From: Owenia fusiformis
Taxonomy: Eukaryota; Annelida; Polychaeta; Sabellida; Oweniidae
Direction: 5' to 3'
Assembly: GCA_903813345.2 (NCBI GenBank)
Contig: CAIIXF020000001.1
Span: 57,086,270 to 57,150,269, forward strand
Length of the DNA: 64,000 bases
The notes under the pieces were generated by a model, which saw nothing but the letters and a program-made list of their open reading frames with translations, made no database searches and was not told the DNA's origin. Below are positions 12,801-24,800 of the stretch, one piece after another (the stretch's first letter is position 1; every line of letters starts with the position of its first letter). The position numbers and the translations under genes were made by a program.

Positions 12801-15800
12801 AAACAAGATATACAGTTCCTCAAAAAGGTCTGCGACATTCTAATGTATTGCACAACGCAAATGGACACCGGCAATCTATTCAAAGATTTTCAAGAAACTA
12901 CTTTTGACCTTAGATAAGGCCAGTTTCACATCCAGGCGAATTTAATTGATGTGGTCGCGGAAGGACCATATGGGTGCATATTTTATTGACTGAGTGGTTG
13001 GGAAAATACGTCACATCAATTGACTCATCAAAACAATCACCTCGAGGTATCAAAAATGACACATTTTCAGATGTTTGTATAATTTCTACAGAACAAAATT
13101 GAGCAAAGTGCAGCATTTAATGTTGCTGGAATTCAAAACAATCCATTGTGGTATTCAAAATAAATAAGCTTATCTGCAAAAGAATCATCATCACTTAAAA
13201 TTGGAGGAATTGTAAAGAAGAATATCACAAGCAGCGATATCAACAGTAGTTCTCGATAACTAACTTTTGTTAATAAATATTAACAGCAAATTGAACAAGG
13301 AAGCAAGAAACGAAACAAAGTAAGTGAATAAGATCAATATCTCATGATTGTTTTATTTTTCGGATGACAAATTATAGTAAATAGACCATCGTATAGAATC
13401 TAATATATATGCGCAGTATTCTAACCCCATGACAGCAAATGTTCTCGGGGTATTCTTTCGGAAATTAAGATTCAAACATAGGCTTTCATACTTTATGCTT
13501 GATATTTTCCTGTTGCCAAACTTATGGAGAGGAGTTTGAGAGTGGAATTCACAACAGAAACATCAGAATTCAAGATGGAGATTTGATGTAAAATTTGTAA
13601 ACTTGGAAAGGATAAATCGTTATAAGACGGGGACAATTTCAGGTATTCCCTTTATTACTATACATCACTGCCCCAGGTGCCCAATTATTGCAGATGTTGT
13701 GCGTTATTTTAACGAGGACAGGTGACCAATTACACTAAATTAGCCATTAATGAATCATATTCTATCTTCATTTATGTTATTGATATGACGTAGATGCTCA
13801 CCAGTTAGTCTGTTTTATATCGTTTTTATTTGTGTGCAAAATAACTTCAGTTATTGCTGGAAAGTGGAGACGGACAGATTTTTAAGATGTTCATGGTAAG
13901 TTGAGTTTTTAAAGTCTTTTAGTTGTTCAATCTAAACACAAGGTAGAAGGTTTACATTTATATTTTCAAGCTGTAAATGGGGTTATAGGACCGGAGTGAA
14001 AAAGGCCAGGGTGAAAATACATGGTTCAAATAGAAAAACTGTCAAGTGGAACACCTCTTTAAACGGAGTGATGAGAGGGGTTATAGGGTTAAGACCACGT
14101 ACGGAAAATAAGATTTTGTACGGTAAAATCTGCCAAGTGGAACACCTCTGGAAGTGGGACTCTTCTATAGTGTAATGGAACAATGTCAAAATCCATTGAT
14201 TTAATGGCCAACTGTACACGAACCTCTATAAGTGGAACATCTGCGAAGCGTTCCAATTAAGAAATCTCACTTTACTTATCTCATAATTTTGTTCTCATCT
14301 GGCTTTTGACCAATATGTGAAACAAGATGAGGTTATTTAATGTTCAACAATGTTCGTTAATATTCAAGCTCGGTGGTTTTAAATGTACTTGAATGTTCAC
14401 TGAAGGTTTCTTTAATCTCTGTGTCGAGTTTACTTACTATAGTGTTGAAATACCCTTGAATAATCGTGGTTCATTGATTAATTAATTCGATTTGACATAT
14501 CCATATTGATGTTCATGGTTCAGTGATCAGTGTATAAAACATAAGACGAGTGTGTTTCTTAAGATAACGAACCCTTGATGGTTTGATAGCATCCAGACAG
14601 TAAAGTGAATCAATAACTTCAATATTTTTTGCATTTGAGCATTGACCGATTGTTCAAAAAGGTTTAAGTAAAACTTCGATGAAATGTAACATACTCCTTG
14701 GGCATTGCAATTTTGGACTCTCATTTTAAATTAGGCTTTGTTTCTAAATGGAACTCCTGGATTAGGTCGGGATACGTCAAGGCAGGAGATTAGCGAGAGA
14801 GAGTAGCTGACATTTCGATTGAGGAAAAAGACACACAAGACAATGTGATACCAGTTATGTATTAATAAAGTATTGACTGATCTGACTGATATTAACTTGA
14901 GAATATTCAACGCTGAATACTGAATAGTAAAGACTACAATATAATCTGATTCTGGCACGGCTGACAGCACACTGATTAATAAACACTACTTCGATCTGGA
15001 AATCTAATGAGATATATGAAAACTTGCAGCAAAAATTCTGATCTCTCTAATGAGAAAAAGAATAGCTAAGAAGACGTGGAGTTGATGAGTAATGATTTAT
15101 TATGGTTTAGCATGGGCCTACATGTAGCTGTGATATTTGTTTGGAGATCATATATTTGGAAAATTTCAAATTAGCAAGATTAAGGTAGGAATAGAATTAA
15201 ATGGAAACAATTGATCTTTTCCGAAAAGGGATTTTCATAATTCGAATCAATTCTTAAATGTAAATTGATATTTTGAGGCCGGAATTATATATCATTTGCG
15301 TTGTTAGGTAAAGTTAGACATTGCAATTGCAATTTATAGATTCAGGGACGAGTTAGAGATCAGATCGCTTTGTTTCGTGACACATTTCCATGGTAAATCT
15401 CCTTATTTTCAAAACCAGAGATCTCCAAATAGAATAACAACTTGCATCTTTAGGTACTTAAAACAACAACACAAACGAATGACGCGTCAATCGTCACAGG
15501 TCAGTACCATGGTGATAAAACATAAAAGATCCTAGAACTGATTAATGTTAGATGAACTATAAACCTGGACATTCATGATTTATGTTTTGTTGATTTCCAT
15601 GGTGTTTCTACTTTTGTACCTGCCCTAGGTATTTATAGTGTAGAGGTCTGAAAGAAAGATTTATAGTCCTTCTCCAAATGAGCTTTTTATTGCCATTTAT
15701 ATGAGATGAATGCTTCAAATATATTTTATGGAAAATGCTGATAAGGTTATATTAAATGTCATTGGAGTGCTGTTCTACTGTTCCGAGTACGAGAGCAAGA

Positions 15801-18800
15801 TAAGGAATACTGATTCGCGGCTATTTAGTTATCAGTTCTCTCATAGAATGTCGTTTAGAGTACAATATGGGGCTGAAGGCTGAATGTATCGCAGTTTGCA
15901 GCTACCACAATATATATCACGTCATGTATGAAATGCTGATATATTTTTTAATAAAAGTGAACGATAATTGAAACTAACAAAAATAGGAACTTCAATGAAT
16001 GTCTAGGACACTGTTACAATATTGACTGAATAGACGATCGCGAAGACAGCTTTTGATATCTTTTTACACGCAAATCAATTTCAAATTGTAAACCCTTCAT
16101 ATCACATTTCAAGTATTTCATGTTTGGACTGAATATTTATCATAACCATGCATACAAAGAAAATAAAGGGCAAAAAGGTTTTATTCAATTTGAACATTTT
16201 GACAGTTGTTACTTTGACACACAAAATGTACGTCATGACGTCTTCATATCTTGAAGTTTATCTAAACCCATTTTCCGCCAAGTGGTTGATATCAATCAAG
16301 ACGACATTTGAAAGCCAATTTTAGAAATTGCTTTAAAGGATAGCATTCCAAAAAAAGAATAACCTATCAATTTTGGATTTCATAGTACAAAAATGTAGGT
16401 TTGACATGCAACATTCAACTTCGTTTGTTTTTGGTCGAGTAGCGTCAAGATTATTTGACTTCTAACGTTAACCTTAGGAACTTTTAAATATGTCAAAACA
16501 AAACATTGAAATAATCTTGAACAGTACATGAACATGAAAAGGGTGGGAGAGAGTGCTTTAATAAATGTAAGTAGAGATACAAAATGTGGATATAGTTGAA
16601 CATATACGAATGAATGTTGATGCTTTGGAGAGTAATTTTCGAATAGATTTATAAACGGTAAGGCAAATTTTCATTCGATAATTGATCATTTAATCACCAT
16701 GGCCCTTTTCTATATGTGCGTTCTAAGCAATTACTTTCACGATTCACGGGAAATTATGCATTTTGTTCAAGTTCGTTGACAAGCAATGAAATAGAAAATT
16801 GGTTTTGAATCAGTTTCAACATCGCAGCATGAGAGACATTTAAAATATCTTCCAATCAAGACCGGGGCAAGACTATGACCTTGTATGACCTTGACCTCGA
16901 AGGGCAACAACATGTGTCTAAGCCAAGCATCGATCATTAATAAACGTTTGACGTAAGTTAGCCATACTCCTAGTGCATCTATTTTACATCTTTAATGTGA
17001 GGTCTGAAAATAAAGATTGGATAAACATAAGCTGGGCAAATGTTATTGTTTTCCTCTTCCCAGGTCACCATATCTTCTTTCTCTGTTCTGAATGTGTTCG
17101 GTACCGTTTTTCCACACGCAATCGCTTAATGCTATCAAGCATGAATAAGATAAAATCGCTGGGCGGAGAAAGAAGATTCCAAAAAACTGCCATTCTTGTA
17201 GCAACTCCATGAATTCCTCGTGGACATTGCTAGGCCATTTATGATGTGCCTGGAATATAAATAAATATATGATTATTATATGTGAGTGCACTTTGGCGAC
17301 TGCGTTGCATGGTGATGGTGCTCCTCATCCGACACACGAGTACCTCAATCATATATAAAGATTGATGGAGAGCAAGCTTGATGAAGACTTGAACTAGAAT
17401 GAAGATGCATGTGTTCATTCTAGGCTTCACCTAAATAAGCAGCATCGTAATCGTGTAGGCATGTGCGTAGGAAGGCGAGGCAATTGCCTCAACTGACATT
17501 TTTCAAATAAAACTATGAAAATGATTTAGTATACCTTGTTTGGCACCTATTTCCATTTTCTTCTTATAATGTTTTAATCTGGTACGCCCCTGGTAGGCTA
17601 ACACTCAGGATGGGATTGTGTCATAACACATGAGAGTGGATGTTCGACATTGAACACAATCAATGATTGATGATAGTTACTACCACACTATTGTGGTGAA
17701 GTGACTAATATATACACTGTATGATGCATACATTGGAAGATAAGAATACTTCAAAGTTTTGTTAGTTTCAAGTGGATCATCCTCAATGACATTGTTTAGT
17801 GAGACCAGAATTCTTGACCAGTAGTTCTTCCTGACATTTATGGTTGGGCTCCTCTTTCGCTGTCAGCTCATTTTAAGAGTTTAATTGACATATGATTGAG
17901 TATTTTAAAACTGGAGGTATGCATTACTTCAGGTATAACATCAGTTGACGGGAAACGGAAGCATTTAAAGCTCTTCTGTCCTTATCAATTTTAAAGTAAC
18001 ATGGGACATCTATGAATTTGGCGATCGCCAGATTAGCAGAATGCCATGTCTGTGTCCTCATTGCTCCAAGACTGTGTCCCCCCCCCCCTTCACCTGTTGA
18101 GAAGGTGAAGTACAGGGGGTCTCAATTTTAGGCAAGACTGTGCCTGTGTTTCATTGTCGGCTCTGTCAACTGTAGTCATCAATCTCCATTCCTTACTTAT
18201 AACAGGTTGCTGCTTCACAGACAACATGTTCATCGAAAACATTCATTGTTGGAATTAACCAGGATATTATTACTGACCAGGACATACTTTTTACAAACCA
18301 GAATATCCTATTAACTAACCAGGACTCAATAAACATTCTATTATCTTCCCCAAGCTATAGGTCCAACAAAATCTCTTGGTATAAGTCAATCGATGATCCA
18401 AGCCATTCGGTCCAGTACCTATATAAAGCAGTTGACCTAGTGCTCTATACGTAAATGTACCTGGCCGTGGACTCTATCATCTAAATACGTTACTAATGCG
18501 TATGTTCATGTGTATGCAAGAGCAACACTTCGAACAAGCATACAACTACTAGATAAATAAATTCGACTGGATTAGAATTAATAGTTTCTAAAGTGCGAAG
18601 GAACGAGGTCTCGGAATAAAACATCTATTATAAAACTAATTCAAGATCTAGCACCTTCCTTTACCCGAGACAAATAAGAGACAATTTCAACAAACTCAGG
18701 ACATTAGATTAATGGCTATTATAGGAAAGATTATTACAAGCAAAATATTGATCTGTGTTATTCTTAGTTCATCAGGTAGAATAAATATTAGGAGACAGAG

Positions 18801-21800
18801 AGTAATAAAACTTCATCAGAAGTATCAAAATATTATAACAGAATAGCGACAGTTAAATTACGTTCATTTTGATAGCTCTGCCGAGGGACGCTGCGACATC
18901 TCCAGGTTGTAATTTGGTAATTTAACTGAATTTCACTCGTGGGATTGGAATTTACAACTTGTGGTTTCATGTAATTTCAGGCAGTCTTAGCGAGAGTGAG
19001 AAATAACAAGGATTGTACGACTATGGAGGATGTTGATTCCCGTTGCAGTATCGGAAGTGCCAGCAGCCTTCTTAGCACAGATTCATACTCAGGTAGGACA
19101 CAATATACGGGCGGATGAACAATGATAACAGATTTATTACAATGTACTAATTGCAAAATCATGTTTGACAATAATTTCGAAATACATTTGAGAATCACAT
19201 CATTTAAAGCAAAATGCATTTAACAATTCTATCATTTAAAGGAGAATACATTTGACAATTGTATTATTTAAAAAGCAGAAATGCATTTGACATACACATT
19301 CAGAAAATCATTCGACAATAATAGTTTTCAAAGTAGAAATACATTTCAAGTATAGCAAAATTGCATTCCAAAAATGAAATACACTTGACAAGTACATATA
19401 TCTAAGCCACACAATCATTTGATAATGGTGTACAGGGTGGCCAAAAAATGAGACACTGGCATTTGAAAAATATAAGTTGTGATAAAAACATGTCATTTTA
19501 TACACAAGTGGATAGTTAATTTAATTATCTTTAATTTGGTATATCATAAGTTCAAATTTATTGTAATGTCTGTCAACCAGCGTCCATAATAAAATGCCGT
19601 CATTTTTATTTCAACGGGTTTTCCAAATCTTGTAAAAAACAAGTTTAAAAACAACTTTATTTACGTAAACAGTTGTTCAATATGTCCACCATTTTCATCA
19701 ATTATAGCCCCCAACCTTGGCCTAAACTGGTCAATAGCATCATTGATATGCTTCTGATTCCACAATGATTCCACTTCTCATCTATTCTAAGGGACTGATA
19801 GATGTAATTGGGGGTTCATTGTTCACCATTATGAGATATCGTGGCCTTCTATTAGCTTCACACTAGTATACGTATACTTCTGGTTGAAGACAGAAAGATG
19901 TGAGTATCAGAATGATTGTTCACCAGTTCTGTTACGTTCTCCCCAGAAGTGATAGTCGCAGACATTGGCATCGGATGATCTGGGGTTGGCAGTGATGAGG
20001 GGGAATTCCTGATATGAGCTCATTTTTGGATCATTACATTTTCCAAAAAAGAAACTGCTCCAAGCAATAGAGCCCAAAAGACAGTAATCGCTGGCCATTC
20101 ATTGTCTCCACGGCATATCAATGATGCTAAATTGACCAGTTTATGCCAAGGTTAAGGGCTATAATTGATTTCATCATTAAAATCTATATTTATTTTTGAA
20201 ATACAATTGTCCCATTTTTTGGACCACCCTGTATGACACATTTCACAATTATATCATTTTAAATTAGAAACACATTTGACAATCATATAATGAGAAAAAA
20301 CATTTGACAATTATATCATTTAAAGTACAATAAACACATTTTTGAAACGTTTTCTTAATGACAGAACAACAACATTTAAATTGTTGACATTTAGGCAAAA
20401 GCGAATTTACTGAATGCACAACATCTTTAATTTGCTGGATTAGCATATTGCTAGGATTATTAGAGGATTTGCACGTAGGGATTTGCGAGTTTAGAGGATT
20501 AACACACTCAATTGGTTCATTAACTTTTGGATTGGCTAATTAGAGGTTCCATTATGTAATGATTCGTCTGATATTTTCTCTTACAATTTTGTTATATTGC
20601 AATTATTATGAAAGAATTAACAAATACTCGTATGGTTACATTTACTTTGTTTCAAGGCCTATTCGTGTTATTTTAACTAAGTTTACATTTCACTAATAAT
20701 ATCAACTCTTAAAAATATAAATTCAAGAAATTGAGAGCTACCTTAAATTGCAAGCATGTGGATACACTGATTGATTTGCCATGGTAACGTACAACATGCC
20801 TGCTACAGATGTACTTACCCAAGATCTGAGTAAACCTACCTGTTACCTTGGAAATGACATACTAGCCCTATTTACACAACGCGCGACATTCCAAGACGTC
20901 TTGGCTAAAACGTTTTAGAAAAACTATGTTGAGTTTACACCACAATTTTCAAGACGTTCAATATGATTAAGTTCACACCTGTTTTTCTAAAACGTCTTAG
21001 AGATATGTAGGTATACATAAAATGAAAAAAGCAGTTCAGTACTGGTTGAAGGACGGTTTGACAGTCAATATAGCTATTTTTTCCCGCTTCTATACTTTGT
21101 GTTAAAGACTGCATCGGTTTCACAAAAATATATCTTAAAGACGGCATTGTTAAAAGCATGAAAGAGAGCAGGAAGATTTTATGCATAAATTAGGATTATG
21201 ATAGATCGCCAGGCAAATAAGTTCTCAATAATTTTGGGATGATATTGGGAACAAGGGATAAGGACCATGCGACATTATGTAAATAGAAAGTTTCAAATGT
21301 TTCGTTCGGCGCAACGCAAAAAACAGGGCTAAGAGCTCTTAGCTAAAACCGATGGATTTACACTCGCTTGTAAAACGTAACGCTAAGACGTCTTGGCTAT
21401 GACTAGGGTCCTAAAACGTTTTAGCTAAGCGCTCTTAGCCGAGAGCTCCTGAGAAAATCTGGATTTACATTACATTTTATTTGTAAAACATTTTAACGCT
21501 AAAACGTTTTAGCCAAGACGTCTTAGGGATCTAGTGTAAATCCAACAATTAACTTACTTATCTATAACTAGTACATCTTGGCATACTTTCCTTTGGCAAA
21601 GTAAAACTATAAATATTTATTTTTACACCCGGGAGCTAATGGATTTACCTTCATTTTGACATTTTTGAATTTTGCAATTTTGGGAATTTGAAATAAGGAA
21701 AAAGCCTGGCCAGCTTGATTTAGAATTTCTCTTCAAAATAATCAGAGACATAAAAAACATGTCTCTGAAATAATTAATCTGTAGCTCCCTTGTTGGTAGC

Positions 21801-24800
21801 AGCAGCTGATGGAGAACTCTGTATCGGGATAGAGCTTTCTGCATTGTGTATTGATTGCAAAAACCGAGGCATCATTTTAAATGGTGGTAAGAGACAAATG
21901 ATAACTGATTAGTGAACCCGAAAGATATATTCTATTGTTATTCTGTATACTAATTAGCTACTTCTTTTTGATCATGATCCTCGCGAAGACAGATCATTTG
22001 TTACAATTTCCGTTTGTAATATAATACAAATGATATATCGTGCGTTTATACGTTACTCGTTTTTGTGGTTTATTAATTTGAAAATGAATGTACCATTCTA
22101 ATCTTATACCCATCACATATTGTTTTTCCATGAAATGGATGGACTCAGATGGTAAGGCGTGGCATATACCGCAACTTTTATGTCATCCTATACAAGCCAC
22201 GGTGTAGATCCATGCCTCATCGTGGGATTAATGTACGTCGAGTTGACAGGCTATTAAAATGTTATTTTAACCGATTTTCATTCCATGATTTTTCCGAATT
22301 TAGACTTTCGGCCTACATTTGAGTACGTTACTATTTTCTCCATCTGGATGGATAGACTATTTAACAAACACAACTCTTGATTCTGACATATGCACTGGTC
22401 ATTAAACCAAACAAAAAGTAGAAAGAGGCTGTCAGATTTTTCCAATTAAGCATCACGTGGTTGCACATCTGGAAGTCAGATCGTCTTCCAAGTTAGCTTA
22501 GTTATATCACAGCAGACAACGTGCATTTCATACACCTGACTTATAATTGCAGACACATCTGTTAATCGTCGCTCTGGAGGAAGTGATCTCAAGCAGGAAT
22601 TACTGGCCGAGATGTTGAAGACCAAAGAGCAGTTACAATATCGGAAATCTGGCAAAGACCAGGTAAGTGATACAATAGTTTGCCACGGCAAGATATACTC
22701 ACTCGTTCATCCACTGTTAGATTATGTATTTTGTTGAAATGTTGATTTTCAATACTTAAAACTATATACGATTTTTTACAATTTTTTTATTCAAGTTTCA
22801 TAAATCGAGTCCTCTCTGTAGAGCCTCTTATACTTTGAAGTACATTAAGTTCAAAACAATTTATCAATTTGGCAAATATTCATATTTACTAGATATAGTA
22901 ATTTGTTTGGTGCTTTTGGCACATTAACCTGTAAAATGTTGATGGTGCATGTTAGGTAAGGAAAATAAGTGGAAATATTTTAATTCTTGGTCGACAATTT
23001 TCATTGCTAAATTTTGGCAGTCGGTTCTAGATAGTTGTATACGTTGTAATTCATAGACTTATATTAAGGCAGTAAAGATGACTTACACACTCCATCGTAT
23101 GATGCTTTACAACTTACAGTATCTTTATGATGGTCATCATATTTGATTTCAAATACAGTTAGTAATATATGGAGATTAAACGTAAGCTCCCTAAAACCCT
23201 TGCTACTCTCCACTTCATGCACAACCAATTGATTGGAATTACAGAATGAATAAACCATCCGGACTTCTCTTATTCATTCATGCATATCTCTACTTTTCGA
23301 ATCAAATTGGTGTGTTCTTGTATTTGCCACTCTTGGAAAGAATAATCACTTTTTAATATAGGTAATTAAAATAGAATATGTTCGTTATTTTTGTGCAATG
23401 TAAATCAAGGTCCTTCAAGGTCCATCTTAATACATTTATAACTGATACATCTGCATTGTAATTCCGGGATTTTCGATTTGTAGATTATAATTGTCAATTG
23501 ACGTTTGTTATCTTTACTATTGAAAGTAAAAACAAGAAAGTAATCATGCGATAATGGAGAGAAAATGAATCAACTCATAGAAAAACAAATGACTACGTCA
23601 TCAAGGGCAAAGAATCGTCAGTCAATACGTAGACAACTGTTAGTTTGTTATCCAGTGAGATAGCTGAACAGAAATGTTTTGTTTTTATATGAAACATTTG
23701 TCGAGTAATTTTAGACCTTTGTTTTTATTTCAATGATGCACAATTTCATTTACTGTGCTTGATTATTATGCCAGTATCTATTAGTGAAAAGGAAGATCAC
23801 AGCCAATCAAAACAAAATTCAAAATACATTCCCCTCACAAACTGTGGAAAACATTTTCTCATTGACTCCCATGTTCAATACTAAGATTAAAGAGGATTAT
23901 TTAAAAAGAATCTGAAACAATTCATAAATCATAAAAATAAAAATGTCTCATTTGTATCTTCGTAGTTCAAGGCACAAAATAACTCCGAACGTGCAGTGGT
24001 GGATGGACAGGCTTTTTGATTATTTTTTCAAAGATTAATATAAAATGTTGTTAAACATTCAAAAGGTGTATTTCAATGAATAAATTGTGTTTAATCTAAA
24101 TTCGGGGGTTGTATTCAAAACCCAAGTGTATTCCTAAATCCAGATACTGACCTTATCTTGTTGTTAAATGTACCAATTTGAAAGGTATATATCAACATGC
24201 CACCATAGATAACTCGACTTGTAATTTACTTCAAATATTTAGGTAATTATCGTAAATTGGGAGATAAGATTGGAAGATCCACTTGATAGTTATTTGAAAG
24301 TATACCGAAGATCTGCAAATTATGACATCATATATTTGATTGAATTGATAAAAATACAGATGTCTTCGCATGCTCAATTTCAAACAGCGCAGAACCTGGC
24401 AAATAACACTATTTCCTGGAACCTTTATACACTAGTCCTATAAATGCTTTTACCCATCAAGCATCCTGCTAGAAAATCCTTAAATTGTCAAGGAATACAT
24501 TTCTTGTTTGGATTATTCTTTCACTTATCCAAGGACAAATAGGGATGAATCAGCTATGTATCTTTTACTATCACACAATAACTTGTAACTTACTCAGATA
24601 GTAGATCGTAGATATTAGATTGCAGAGCAGATGATCTGGATTACTTTCTGTGGGCCTAAGGATATCCAATAAAAGCTTTTTATGGAAATGCCATTTTAAT
24701 TCCATATTTGCCAAGCAACCAGTAGAAATGGTATTTAATGATTTCATTACTTTGTTCGATTGATAAAAACTAATAAAAAAACGTAATGTGTTTTGGTCTG

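Larger units (their letters stand above)
19093..22552. other. Intron of the PH/coiled-coil gene with two DNA-transposon relics
   Basis: No exon is supported. The intron holds a mariner-type relic (19431-20233) and a palindrome-rich TIR element (about 20867-21546). Confidence 0.6.

Noticed and set aside
15346-15392. Possible extra exon of the PH/coiled-coil gene (AG...GTAAAT, 47 bases)
   Set aside because: Its length breaks the phase: joined to the next exon at 18981 it gives an immediate stop. The neighbouring exons already join in phase without it.
23966-24010. Possible 15-codon phase-0 exon after CGTAG
   Set aside because: The 3' border reads CAG|GCTTTT, which is not a usable GT or GC donor, and no domain supports it.
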